The notes under the pieces are model-generated. The model saw only the letters and a list, made by a program, of their open reading frames with translations, was not told where the DNA came from and ran no database searches. The translations under genes and the position numbers were made by a program. 64,000 nt of DNA from UBA1181 sp045601045 (GTDB taxonomy: Bacteria; Bacteroidota; Bacteroidia; Bacteroidales; Paludibacteraceae): NCBI GenBank assembly GCA_045601045.1, contig JAZRZA010000022.1:1-64000 (forward strand), in the 5' to 3' direction. The stretch's first letter is position 1. Each line of letters opens with the position of its first letter. Positions 55,701 through 63,485 of the stretch are shown here, one piece after another.

Positions 55701-56622
55701 AACCGGATGGCGCATAGATTTCCGCATCCTCTAAACCGCAATTTTTAACCTTCAATTCCAACTTGCGCGTCTCCGCCCAGAAATAACCGTACGCGCGGTG
55801 GCTACCTCCCTTGATGGCACCCGTGTTGGAATCCTCGCTCAAACAGTCGTGGTTCAAAATGGTAAGGGTCACCTCCTTACCAATATGGTTGGACAAGTCC
55901 AAATTACCATAAGTCCAATTGGTAAAGGCATATTGAGCCAAATTATTTCGCTCACTGGAACCTCTGCAAGAGGAGTTCTCCTGATCCTTCACCAATTCCA
56001 GTTTGTAGGAACTCTCACTATCACCATTCACCATCACATCACTGCATCGCGGCATCGCCTGCAATCCCGTTTCAGGATCCACAATGTCAATTTTAAAGGA
56101 GAAGGATGGCAATTGCATTCCGGAGTGTTCTCTTCGTTGTTGGTTGGTGGCCACCAAGTCTGGACAATGCAACACTGCGGCAAAACGGTAAGTCAACAAG
56201 GTGGTGTTCTCGGTAACTATGAATTTATAGACCAATTTCTCCGCCTGCGCATAGGCTCGGCCAGAAGCTTCCGCATTACCCGTTGATCCAATCCTCACAG
56301 AAGATATTCCATCCGGATTGGTGAAGAGGTCCCAACAGTTAATAATCGGGTCTTGGGACGAACTATTACCGCGTTGTATCACAATGGAGGTGCTATTGAT
56401 TTGCTGAGTCCAATTGTCATATTTGTACTCTTCATCCGACTCATCATAGAAATAGCGGCCGGTATATTGTTCCCAACCAGACAAGTCTGAGTTTTCAAAA
56501 CTTAAATTAGGCGTGTCAACATTTGTTTCTTGGGCCATCAGTTGGCCGAAGGAGAACACAAAAGATAAAGTCAACCAGGTTTTCAAAATATCATGAAAAC
56601 CAGCATTTCGATTTAAGGACAT
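52714..56622 (-). CDS. Large type IX secreted protein with Ig-like repeats and CHU_C/type B sorting domain
   Basis: This 1302-residue surface or secreted protein has a signal peptide (SFVFSFGQLMAQ). An N-terminal beta-rich domain (about 35-290) is followed by a PKD domain near residues 375-440 (SYAWKFGDGSVSNSP, YMAPGTYDVDVTV). Nine tandem Ig-like repeats of 70 to 80 residues follow, each with a start like GDxxICLGxxxTL and a YxWxxG core. A C-terminal domain begins FTPNGDGKNDVFKF, the type B (gliding-motility-associated) sorting signal. It should cross the outer membrane by type IX secretion, helped by the PorP/SprF protein encoded downstream. The 280 bases upstream (56623-56901) are AT-rich with no gene. 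Confidence 0.93.
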   Translation of the reverse strand: MSLNRNAGFHDILKTWLTLSFVFSFGQLMAQETNVDTPNLSFENSDLSGWEQYTGRYFYDESDEEYKYDNWTQQINSTSIVIQRGNSSSQDPIINCWDLFTNPDGISSVRIGSTGNAEASGRAYAQAEKLVYKFIVTENTTLLTYRFAAVLHCPDLVATNQQRREHSGMQLPSFSFKIDIVDPETGLQAMPRCSDVMVNGDSESSYKLELVKDQENSSCRGSSERNNLAQYAFTNWTYGNLDLSNHIGKEVTLTILNHDCLSEDSNTGAIKGGSHRAYGYFWAETRKLELKVKNCGLEDAEIYAPSGFDQYEWYRSDGERIETDPTDKSKAIIRQEQINDQVTYYCKLSNSEMECAAVVLSTKLQTVGVDIDFDYVSECGGLVSFTNKTSIGGDNINSYAWKFGDGSVSNSPNPEARYMAPGTYDVDVTVRTDMGCTAHNKKQITVNYFPDLSITSIDSVCFGGSITLTAMNASSDSKYLWNTGDTTQTITVDSITASQEFRVEIEDKFHCSYDNSTWVHVKPVALFEIEGDREICLNDTLTLTARVYSSGDDLSFTWNTKDTTQQIKTRPIHDRTTYTVMGKYKNGCATTKSFTVRVNPIPVLSLTGTREVCKGEVATIQATLEEATSDDITYVWADLHTGSEFTEALDTTTTFTVFAVDEKLCRSVAKSHTVKVKPVPVLELTGDTIICEGRPTKLSVSGASSPSLKWYDGTTGINTIVRYPTQDTTYWVEGESNGCKGYAEISVKLWETPSIWVDGDMGVCPGGTTVLKAHGADHYKWGNGQTGETLEIQPTASTVYMLYGYSAKNCEVSMQVPITVHPTPMVYTQGDKQACLGATVKVEAFDGNQGVTNFAWDNGSVGNSIIPQVNEDMNIRVVAENEFGCTDTAYHEILLTTPPTLSYLGETTVCLGETTTLQAAGALVYTWDDGQTQVTGPTFSVKPTTNMKIRLTGSNVANCPSSIDVLVGVNTPPVLYVTGDSSVCLGDHFTLYVSGADTYKWNTGDEGSSISYPLSSSAEYTVYGYDKEGCSAKVSKFVEVRPAPYVTIKKGEQSGCPGLPDTINLYASGAKIYQWSAEPANESVEKNGFTSHLRADITEPTHFTVEGIDEFGCKGYAEVDVELLKRQELSFDVFPTFIESNNSNVRFTGISPKECQWYWETDDDRRVIEGMNASHNFDATAADSFEVFVKAVDKYGCEYKGRQAIYTWIDFWAPDGFTPNGDGKNDVFKFYGGEYMDEFDFIIYNRLGEILFEGHSVQDEWDGTFNGEPCPWGVYGWYCKYKSNYMGVNREGDRKGSISLIR

Positions 56623-56901
56623 AATATTACCAATTTCACTCGTCGGCGAACACTCTTATCAAGTCGAAGAAGGAACGTAAGTGTAAAAAAATGGTATAAA
56701 TACGAAAACTATATACACCCCCTAAACTTGAATCATCCGCAAAAACCATCATCAAATCTGTTCAGCCAATCAAAATTCAACACTGCAAATATGAGCATTT
56801 ATTTAATATGTTTTTAACATTGATAAGAGTTTTTATTATAAAATTCAACAAAACGAACTTTTTATTCAGTCAAAAGAGTGGCGTTAGGCATAATAAATTT
56901 C

Positions 56902-57909
56902 TTATGATTTTGACCGAAGGATGATCCACAAAATAACAGGAGCCCCCACCAAAGCGGTCAAAGCATTGACAGGCAAAACATAACCATTGTCCGGAAGTTG
57001 GGAGATAATGTCACAAGAAAGCATCAAGATCGAACCACACAAAAAAGCGGCAGGCGCCAACACGCGATGGGTAGAACACTTTAATATACCTCTCACCAAA
57101 TGAGGAACGGACAATCCCACAAAACCAATCGGTCCGGTGAACGCAGTGGCGACACCTGTCATCACTGTGGCGGAAAGGATGGTCAAGAGGCGTGTCCTGC
57201 CAACATGCACCCCCACACTCTGCGCGTAAACATCCCCCAACAACATCGCATCCAATGGTTTGCACAAGAATGGAGCCATCAGCGCGGCCATCATCACCAA
57301 TGGGAGCATCACACCGAGTTTCTCCCAAGTAACACCCGTCAATGAGCCTAAAGTCCAATTGACAAACAACTTCACAGAGTCGGGATCACTGACATGCTGC
57401 AACAAAGAGACAACCGAAGTGGCCAAGCTACCTAACATCACACCTGCGATCAACAATGAGACCGAATTGGGAAGGCGGAAAGAGAGCAATATCACAATGG
57501 CAAAGAGAAGCGCAGCGCCCAACATCGCAGAGAGGGCCATTCCCCACGAAGAGAGATAGAACACGGATAGACCCGATAAGGTAAATAAGAAGATATAGAG
57601 CGCGACGCCCAATGTGGCGCCAGAACTGATTCCCAAGACATAAGGCCCCACCAAGGGATTACGGAAGAGCGTCTGCATCCATAAACCAGAAAGGGCCAAA
57701 GCACCACCTACACAAATGGAGGTCAACGCCTTGGGTAGACGAATATCCACCACAATGGTGTGATAGAGCGTCTGATCGTCGAACAACGATTCATAGAGCG
57801 TCGAGATAGGGATCTCCACACTTCCCTTGACAATGTCCACCACGAACAACGCCACGACCAATAGGAGCATCAATCCCACAACAACAAATCGTTTCATCTC
57901 GGAATCCAT
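56902..57909 (-). CDS. FecCD/BtuC-type ABC transporter permease
   Basis: This 335-residue inner-membrane permease has about nine or ten segments. RLPKALTSICVGGALALSGLWMQTLFRNPLVGPYVLGISSGATLG is the family's N-terminal signature (broken here across residues 58-105), and a late FIGFVGLSVPHLVRG-type block carries the contact with the ATPase. The family imports iron-siderophore, haem or cobalamin. It overlaps the upstream binding protein gene by one base (TAATG). The ATPase subunit that normally follows is not in the window. Confidence 0.92.
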   Translation of the reverse strand: MDSEMKRFVVVGLMLLLVVALFVVDIVKGSVEIPISTLYESLFDDQTLYHTIVVDIRLPKALTSICVGGALALSGLWMQTLFRNPLVGPYVLGISSGATLGVALYIFLFTLSGLSVFYLSSWGMALSAMLGAALLFAIVILLSFRLPNSVSLLIAGVMLGSLATSVVSLLQHVSDPDSVKLFVNWTLGSLTGVTWEKLGVMLPLVMMAALMAPFLCKPLDAMLLGDVYAQSVGVHVGRTRLLTILSATVMTGVATAFTGPIGFVGLSVPHLVRGILKCSTHRVLAPAAFLCGSILMLSCDIISQLPDNGYVLPVNALTALVGAPVILWIILRSKS

Positions 57910-59033
57910 TATTCATTTGGTTTACATTTCCCCACATAGACAGGCGTGTGATCGGGCAATAAATCGGGATGAAAGACGGAGATCAGATCCGCCAAGACCA
58001 CATCGGGTTGCGCCACTGCCTTTTCATAAAAATCAGTGATGTTATATCCCTCACCAGGCACCATCCTTTTGTTAAAATGGTATACATTACCCGCCCGATA
58101 ACTCTTCATGCCACGCAAACGGCTATCTATATCAGACAGTCGGATGGCATCGCAATTCATCCAATAATCCGCTTCGAAATAATTGGCCAAGAGAGCCTCC
58201 GTACCACATGTGAAGGTAGGCATATCGATAGATTTCAGGATATAATTGCCGCCAGCATCCTCATACATCGCAGCCATATAGCCTTGTCCTGCGGTCATAT
58301 ACCATGTGTCGCCATAGCATCCGGCGGCAAAAACGGAGGGTCGACGGGTCAACGTATCAGTCATTGCTTTGAGATGGTTGTACCGATCCTCTATCCCTTG
58401 AAAAAGCGAATCGGCCACATGCCATTTATCAAAAAAGAGTGAGATGAATTTAATCCACTCCGCACGCCCCAAAGCGGAGGACTCTTTCCATTCAAAATTA
58501 TAGACAACGGGACATACTGTCGGATTAGGATCATCACGCAATCCTGAAAGTAAAAGAATGTCCGGATGGGCCACCGACAACTGTTCCAAATTGATCTCAT
58601 AAGAATTGCCCAAAGAGCGTATGATCCCCCTTTCAAGGCGTGCTTTGATCGTATCCGAATAGATGTATTTAGCGTCGCAAGCCGCCACCAGATCATCCAA
58701 AACACCCAATTGCCGCAAAAACTCGAAATTGGTTCCTGAATTGGTCGCCACACGACCAACAGGGATATGGATACTTTTCATCTTCTCATATCGAAGGGCA
58801 TCACAGGTGTCGTTTCTTGTCAACGCGAATTTCAAAACGCCCTCCTCTTTTCCTTCTGGATAGAGAGATACAATATAGCCGAAATCTGTCTCTGACACTG
58901 AAAAATGAGTGGCATAACGCAAATCCAACGTTTGCGACGCCAACTTCTCCTCCACCGCAGATCGACAGCCAGACAGAGAAATAAATACAAATCCAAGCAG
59001 CAAAAACACTGCATTTCTAATCTTTTTCACCAT
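57909..59033 (-). CDS. Iron/cobalamin-type ABC transporter substrate-binding lipoprotein
   Basis: This is a 374-residue lipoprotein with a signal ending at FISLSGC. The ATG at 59031-59033 was chosen because it begins the signal; 26 in-frame residues upstream are not signal-like and cross the operator region. The BtuF/FepB-like fold is shown by FLRQLGVLDDLVAACDAKYIY, IRSLGNSYEINLEQLSVAHPDILLLSG and a central linker. It would capture a metal chelate or corrinoid in the periplasm and pass it to the permease encoded next. The divergent TetR gene probably controls it. Confidence 0.9.
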   Translation of the reverse strand: MVKKIRNAVFLLLGFVFISLSGCRSAVEEKLASQTLDLRYATHFSVSETDFGYIVSLYPEGKEEGVLKFALTRNDTCDALRYEKMKSIHIPVGRVATNSGTNFEFLRQLGVLDDLVAACDAKYIYSDTIKARLERGIIRSLGNSYEINLEQLSVAHPDILLLSGLRDDPNPTVCPVVYNFEWKESSALGRAEWIKFISLFFDKWHVADSLFQGIEDRYNHLKAMTDTLTRRPSVFAAGCYGDTWYMTAGQGYMAAMYEDAGGNYILKSIDMPTFTCGTEALLANYFEADYWMNCDAIRLSDIDSRLRGMKSYRAGNVYHFNKRMVPGEGYNITDFYEKAVAQPDVVLADLISVFHPDLLPDHTPVYVGKCKPNE

Positions 59034-59037
59034 AACA

Positions 59038-59045
59038 CAAAGGTA
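59038..59045 (-). promoter_or_regulatory. Promoter of the ABC transporter genes, nearly leaderless
   Basis: The minus strand reads TACCTTTG, matching the -7 form, only four bases from the ATG at 59031-59033. Transcription would begin at or next to the start codon. The -33 position falls beside box 1 of the operator-like repeats. Confidence 0.5.
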
Positions 59046-59050
59046 AAAAA

Positions 59051-59148
59051 AATTGCGATTGTTGTGGAATTTATTAATAAATGATATAATTTTGCAATCG
59101 CAATTAATCACAATAGTTTTGAGAAAGTTTTAAAACAATTGCTATTGT
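59051..59148. promoter_or_regulatory. Operator-like repeat boxes between TetR and transporter genes
   Basis: Box 1 (59051-59061, AATTGCGATTG) has a perfect inverted copy at 59095-59105. Box 3 (59137-59148, AATTGCTATTGT) matches box 1 with one difference in 11. Box 4 (59110-59116) is a partial inverted copy of box 3. The boxes surround the TAATTTTG -7 element of the tetR gene and border the transporter promoter, as expected for sites bound by a TetR dimer controlling both directions. Confidence 0.6.
59087..59094 (+). promoter_or_regulatory. Candidate promoter of the tetR gene
   Basis: TAATTTTG followed by C, a full -7 match, with a TTG 22 bases upstream (59062-59064). It lies between boxes 1 and 2, so a bound repressor would block it. 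Confidence 0.5.
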
Positions 59149-59164
59149 AATAACTTGACACGGT

Positions 59165-59761
59165 ATGGGAACAGTTAAGACCAAAAGCATATTGATAGAC
59201 GTCGCTCGTAAACTCTTCGCCACCAAAGGCGTGGAGAATACAACGATGAATGATATTGCTGTGGCCGCCGCAAAAGGCAGACGCACCCTATATACCTATT
59301 TCAAATCAAAGGACGAGGTCTATTCCGCCGTCATTGAGACAGAGTTGTTTCAATTGGCTCACAAACTTCAAGAGGAGTTGCAAAAGAGTCAAAATCCAGC
59401 AGAAAAGCTCATCAATTACATCTATGTAAGAATGGATTATATCCAAGAGGTGGTGCAAAGAAACGGCAATCTGAACGCAAGTTTTTTCAGCAATATCCAC
59501 TTGGTTGAGAAAGTCAGACACAAACTGGACCTTCAAGAGAGAAAAATGTTGGAGAAGATTCTTATAGAGGGTAACGCGAGAAACATGTTCAATGTCAAGA
59601 ACACCAAATTCGCCGCAGCCATCCTCCAATGTTCCCTCAAAGGATGGGAAGTTCCTTTCATCAGGGGCGAACTCAACCAACTATCCCTACCCGAGACAAA
59701 GAAAGCCTTCTCTGATTTCTTGCTTTGCGGACTGACAGAAATCAACCTTATGGTAGAGTAA
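59165..59761 (+). CDS. TetR/AcrR-family transcriptional regulator
   Basis: This 198-residue protein has a TetR helix-turn-helix in residues 10-55 (ARKLFATKGVENTTMNDIAVAA, then GRRTLYTYFKSKDEVY, the recognition helix and following turn). The helical C-terminal ligand part has no clear match. It is divergent from the iron/cobalamin-type transporter genes, with operator-like boxes between them, so self-control and control of the transporter are both likely. The ligand is unknown; it may not be a metal, since most TetR proteins bind small organic molecules. Confidence 0.92.
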   Translation: MGTVKTKSILIDVARKLFATKGVENTTMNDIAVAAAKGRRTLYTYFKSKDEVYSAVIETELFQLAHKLQEELQKSQNPAEKLINYIYVRMDYIQEVVQRNGNLNASFFSNIHLVEKVRHKLDLQERKMLEKILIEGNARNMFNVKNTKFAAAILQCSLKGWEVPFIRGELNQLSLPETKKAFSDFLLCGLTEINLMVE

Positions 59762-59812
59762 TACAAGAGACTATAATAGTAGTTCCATACTCTGCCACCC
59801 CTTCCGCACGTA

Positions 59813-60991
59813 TCACCATCCTTTCGCTTCAATCAGCGCTCCCGCCGCATAACTGCTCCCTTCGTCCACATAGGTCAAGGGCAAAAAGCCGGAAAGGATC
59901 CGACCCTGCTCTATCTTCAAAGGGTGTTGTCGGGAAATGTCATCAAACATTCGCTTCAGCTCCGCCGCCGAACGATTGGCATAGACCACATACTCGCCCG
60001 ACGATTCAGGATGAATATAACGGTCGGTGATAATACGGGCACACACACCCATATTCATCCGAAGATTCACCTCCACACAGGGATAGAGCCAATAGCCTTC
60101 AGACAAAGCGATTAACATATCCACACCGAAATAGCCTTTGTAATATGGTTGAATCTTTTTCGCAAAATATGATGTCAATGTTTGGTGAACTTTAGCAAAA
60201 AGTGAGGGCTCTACAAAGGTTCCCAGATGGGCCTCAATTCGCTCGTTCGTCCACAACATATTACCGCGATAAGTACCCGTCTCATCCGCATTGAATAGGG
60301 AATATCCAACGAATTTCACACCCGTCTCATCTGAAAAAAACTCCATGGCAAAATCCGCCACCTTCCGATGGGCCACTTCACAAACCACACTTCCCTGACG
60401 TTTCAGAATATTGGAGCACCAAGACGCCGTCGGGGCATCCCACATACCATTTACCCAGCGCAATCCTTTGCCGCTGCACGACCAGGGCGACTTCAACACA
60501 CCATGAGGATGCGATTCCACAAAAGATCGGATCGCGTCTAAATCCGTCGCCACAATAGGCAATTCGCAACGCTCGGGAACACATCCAGCCGCTTTCAAAA
60601 AATGAGCCGTTTCTACGGCGAATCCCCTATTCGACAAGACACGCAAACGCTCCACGTCAATATCCATCGCACGAGGGGCCCACTTGTTCCACTCCCGAAG
60701 CAAAGTACCGTTCCAACCCCAAGGTTTCAAACTATCCTCCGCAGTCAGCGACCGCTTTCGCGTCTCATAAGGATACCACTTCACCTCAATCCCCAATTGA
60801 TCAAACAGATCCGCATGCCAATTCTCAGGCACCACCTTACGCGTCAAGACAGACTCTCCGGGAGACGCGAACCACACCGGCAGCATAGAGAGATCCGTGG
60901 CCAAAGCGACCGCCGAACGAGGTGGATTATATCCCTCCCCACCCTGTCCCAAGGCCAAATCATTTTCAGGATTGAAATAGTGGTAGATCAT
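59813..60991 (-). CDS. ATP-grasp-like protein of unknown substrate
   Basis: This 392-residue protein starts IYHYFNPENDLALGQGG. VLKSPWSCSGKGLRWV near residue 165 looks like the ATP-grasp glycine-rich loop, and PCVEVNLRMNMG near residue 315 gives the metal-binding Glu-x-Asn pattern. I know similar proteins only as uncharacterised Bacteroidetes ATP-grasp enzymes. Family members join a carboxylate to an amine or thiol using ATP. It lies 9 bases after the phosphopantetheinyl transferase gene, which hints at work on a carrier-bound or secondary metabolite substrate. Confidence 0.6.
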   Translation of the reverse strand: MIYHYFNPENDLALGQGGEGYNPPRSAVALATDLSMLPVWFASPGESVLTRKVVPENWHADLFDQLGIEVKWYPYETRKRSLTAEDSLKPWGWNGTLLREWNKWAPRAMDIDVERLRVLSNRGFAVETAHFLKAAGCVPERCELPIVATDLDAIRSFVESHPHGVLKSPWSCSGKGLRWVNGMWDAPTASWCSNILKRQGSVVCEVAHRKVADFAMEFFSDETGVKFVGYSLFNADETGTYRGNMLWTNERIEAHLGTFVEPSLFAKVHQTLTSYFAKKIQPYYKGYFGVDMLIALSEGYWLYPCVEVNLRMNMGVCARIITDRYIHPESSGEYVVYANRSAAELKRMFDDISRQHPLKIEQGRILSGFLPLTYVDEGSSYAAGALIEAKGW

Positions 60992-61000
60992 TGTTTCATT

Positions 61001-61612
61001 TCAGTTATAGACCAATACGAACTCCTCATCCACTCGGAACGAGAGCGTGACATTCCCAATGGGGGTATCGAACGACATCGTCCGCAAAGCAAAATCAACT
61101 CCAGTCAAGAATAGTTGCTCCCAATATTCGGGACGAAGCCCTGGAATCAACTTGTAAAGAGCCTCCTTGGCCGACCAACAGAGCAGAAGTTGCACCTTAT
61201 CCATCTCATCGATCAAAGAGAGCTCCCGCTCACGCAAGAACTTACTCTTCACCCGTAGAATCCGATCGGACAGCTGTTCGATATCCACTCCCACCTCACG
61301 ACGATGGCTCACATAGAGCGCCGCATAATTTTTGGTATGTGAAATGGAGATACGCGCATTCGGTTCATCTGGCAAGAATGGTTTTCCCTGCTCATCATGA
61401 TCGATTCTCGCCTCATGTCCCAAGGCGATTTGAAGCAACATACGGACCGAGAGGTACTCCTGTACCCTCTTGGGTGATTTATAAGAGGAGAGATCCGCGG
61501 CATACACCTCCCTCAAAGTGGTGAAACGCAGCAACAACTCATCAGCAGGTTCCTCCATTTTCCAAAGAAGCAAGCGATCGCCATTCGCCAGTGTCTCGTC
61601 CTTATAAAGCAT
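61001..61612 (-). CDS. 4'-phosphopantetheinyl transferase (Sfp/AcpT type)
   Basis: This is a 203-residue protein with the superfamily motifs ISISHTKNYAAL near residue 88, VGVDIEQLSD near residue 107 with the magnesium-binding Asp and Glu, and WSAKEALYKL near residue 145. It transfers the phosphopantetheine arm from CoA to a serine of carrier proteins. It may activate the capsule-locus acyl carrier protein at 18548, or the cell's main one; the window does not decide. It sits between gldF (11 bases upstream) and the ATP-grasp gene. Confidence 0.93.
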   Translation of the reverse strand: MLYKDETLANGDRLLLWKMEEPADELLLRFTTLREVYAADLSSYKSPKRVQEYLSVRMLLQIALGHEARIDHDEQGKPFLPDEPNARISISHTKNYAALYVSHRREVGVDIEQLSDRILRVKSKFLRERELSLIDEMDKVQLLLCWSAKEALYKLIPGLRPEYWEQLFLTGVDFALRTMSFDTPIGNVTLSFRVDEEFVLVYN

Positions 61613-61622
61613 CGGTCAGCGA

Positions 61623-62351
61623 TTATGCCTTCTTATCCACCATTTGTTTGGTGAAGAAGAGGAAGATAACAATCAAAATAATATAGTAAATGACATCGCG
61701 GCTATCAACCACACCACGACTCATGGAATCGTAATGGGCACTGATGCCCAAAGAGGCAATGAAACTCTCTGTTTCGCCACTATTCGCCATGCCGGAAATA
61801 ATATCGAAACCTATATAGGCGAAGAAACAGAGTACCGCCGCCACGATGAATGAGACAATCTGGTTATCAGTCAATGAAGAGGCGAACAAACCAATGGCCA
61901 CATAGACCGTCGCCAGGAAGAATAGACCAATGTATGAACCCCAAGTACCACCCATATCAATATTGCCAATCGGATCGCCCAGGAACCAAACAGAAAGGAA
62001 ATAGAGCAATGTGGGCAACAAAGAGAACAAGACCAAAGCCACACCGGCGAAGTATTTGGAAAGCACGATGCTCAACGTGGAGATAGGTCGGGTTTTCAAC
62101 AACTCGATTGTTCCCGTACGACGTTCTTCCGCCAAGAGACGCATGGTGACTGCGGGCACTAAAAATAGATAGAGCCATGGAGCGAAGTTGAACAAACCAT
62201 CCACATTGGCGTAACCATTATCCAATATATTGTATTCACCAGGAAAAACCCACAGGAATAGACCTGTTAAACAAAGAAACACGCCTATCACAATGTAACC
62301 CATCGGCGATGCGAAAAAATTGCAGAATTCCTTTTTAAATAATGAGAACAT
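61623..62351 (-). CDS. gldF: Gliding-motility-type ABC transporter permease GldF
   Basis: This 242-residue ABC-2 permease has six membrane segments. It starts FSLFKKEFCNFFASPMGYIVIG and carries the GldF block PAVTMRLLAEERRTGTIELLKTRPIS near residue 70, which couples to the ATPase. In gliding Bacteroidota it works with GldA and GldG; many non-gliding members keep it with an unproved role. The gldG gene that usually follows is absent here; a phosphopantetheinyl transferase gene takes its place. It is divergent from rpsP. Confidence 0.9.
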   Translation of the reverse strand: MFSLFKKEFCNFFASPMGYIVIGVFLCLTGLFLWVFPGEYNILDNGYANVDGLFNFAPWLYLFLVPAVTMRLLAEERRTGTIELLKTRPISTLSIVLSKYFAGVALVLFSLLPTLLYFLSVWFLGDPIGNIDMGGTWGSYIGLFFLATVYVAIGLFASSLTDNQIVSFIVAAVLCFFAYIGFDIISGMANSGETESFIASLGISAHYDSMSRGVVDSRDVIYYIILIVIFLFFTKQMVDKKA

Positions 62352-62383
62352 AGCGTCTTTAATATTTTTACATTATTTACACG

Positions 62384-62391
62384 CAAAAATA
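62384..62391 (-). promoter_or_regulatory. Candidate promoter of gldF
   Basis: The minus strand reads TATTTTTG followed by C, a full -7 match about 32 bases before the start. No TTG stands at -33. Confidence 0.45.
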
Positions 62392-62422
62392 CGAAAATGT
62401 TTCATAATTCGGAAATAATTAC

Positions 62423-62430
62423 TAAATTCG
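62423..62430 (+). promoter_or_regulatory. Candidate promoter of rpsP
   Basis: TAAATTCG followed by C differs from the -7 form at one base. It lies 49 bases before the start, divergent from the gldF promoter. The -33 box is not clear. Confidence 0.35.
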
Positions 62431-62479
62431 CGTCGCTTTTTAAGCACAAAGAAGTTTAACAAATTAATTAAAAAATCAA

Positions 62480-63040
62480 ATGGCAACCAAAATTAGATTG
62501 CAAAGACACGGCCGCAAGGGGTACGCGTTTTACCACATCGTCGTAGCAGATAGCAGGGCTCCACGTGATGGAAAGTACATCGATAGGATTGGTACTTACA
62601 ATCCTAACACAAATCCTGCTACAGTAAATGTTGACTTCGAGAAGGCATTGGAATGGGTATTGAAGGGTGCTCAACCAACTGACACTACTAGAAACATTTT
62701 GAGCGATCAAGGTGTTTACTTGAAGAAGCACTTGATGGGTGGTGTTAAGAAGGGCGCATTCTCTGAGGCTGAGGCTGACAAGAAGTTCCAAAGCTGGTTG
62801 GATGCAAAGAACAAGAAGAACGAGGCTGTTTCCGCTAAGGAGAAGACCGACAAGATCGCTAACGCAAAGAAGCGTCTTGAGGAAGAGCAAGCTATCAACA
62901 AGGCAAAATCTGAGGCTCTTGCACAAAAGAGAGCTGAGGCTGCTGCTGCGCTTGAGGCTGCTGCTAAGGAAGCTGCCGCTGAGGCTGAGGCTGCAATTGC
63001 TGAGGCTGAGGCTCCTGCTGCTGAGAACGCTGCAGAGTAA
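62480..63040 (+). CDS. rpsP: 30S ribosomal protein S16 with long C-terminal extension
   Basis: This is a 186-residue protein. The first 80 residues are a normal S16 (ATKIRLQRHGRKGYAFYHIVVADSRAPRDGKYIDRIGTYNPNTNPA is spread over residues 2-47). A charged linker follows, then an alanine- and glutamate-rich helical tail of about 50 residues built from repeats of GCT GAG GCT codons. S16 from E. coli has 82 residues. Longer tails occur in Bacteroidota, but this one is notably repetitive. Codon use is strongly biased towards high expression. Confidence 0.97.
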   Translation: MATKIRLQRHGRKGYAFYHIVVADSRAPRDGKYIDRIGTYNPNTNPATVNVDFEKALEWVLKGAQPTDTTRNILSDQGVYLKKHLMGGVKKGAFSEAEADKKFQSWLDAKNKKNEAVSAKEKTDKIANAKKRLEEEQAINKAKSEALAQKRAEAAAALEAAAKEAAAEAEAAIAEAEAPAAENAAE

Positions 63041-63059
63041 TAGTTTCTCAATCAAAGAC

Positions 63060-63089
63060 AAAAGGCATTCGAGGATTCGGATGCCTTTT
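63060..63089 (+). terminator. Intrinsic terminator after rpsP
   Basis: A 13-bp stem with one G-U pair (63060-63072 with 63077-63089) closes a GGAT loop. The right arm ends in a short T run. Confidence 0.85.
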
Positions 63090-63179
63090 ATCATAAAACA
63101 TCACCTTAGCAAAGATGTTAACCGTATAAAACTAACATACATTAACATCGCATTTGACAAAAATTTAACACGCAACATA

Positions 63180-63485
63180 ATGGAAAAATCAACGACAGGA
63201 AATACTACAACAAGCGCACTGTTTGCAGAACTTTTAAGTGGATGGAATCAAGAGACAGCATATCTATCTGCGGGAAATTTCAACAATCGATATTTTAATC
63301 AAATTGTACAAATGAAGGAAGATGCAGTCCCCTTTATTTACGAAGAGTTGAAAAAAGGCCCCACGCTACTTGTCCATGCCCTTGATAGTATATATCCAGG
63401 CAAAGTAAAATATAATGGTTACGTTCCCCTATCAACTGTTTGCAATATATGGTTAAATATTCTGAGCACGATCGTGAAACATTAA
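63180..63485 (+). CDS. Small uncharacterised protein, first of an accessory pair
   Basis: This 101-residue protein starts at the ATG at 63180-63182. The same frame is open upstream inside the rpsP tail, but that is only an echo of the repeats. It has an all-helical look, with a conserved-looking middle (MKEDAVPFIYEELKKGPTLLVHALDSIYP) that resembles short proteins found upstream of DUF7689-type genes. Its end overlaps the start of the next gene by 37 bases, which suggests coupled translation. The function is unknown. Confidence 0.65.
   Translation: MEKSTTGNTTTSALFAELLSGWNQETAYLSAGNFNNRYFNQIVQMKEDAVPFIYEELKKGPTLLVHALDSIYPGKVKYNGYVPLSTVCNIWLNILSTIVKH

Noticed and set aside
62716..63051. Alanine/serine-rich open frames on the minus strand and in another plus frame over the rpsP tail
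   Set aside because: They are by-products of the repeated codons in the S16 tail.
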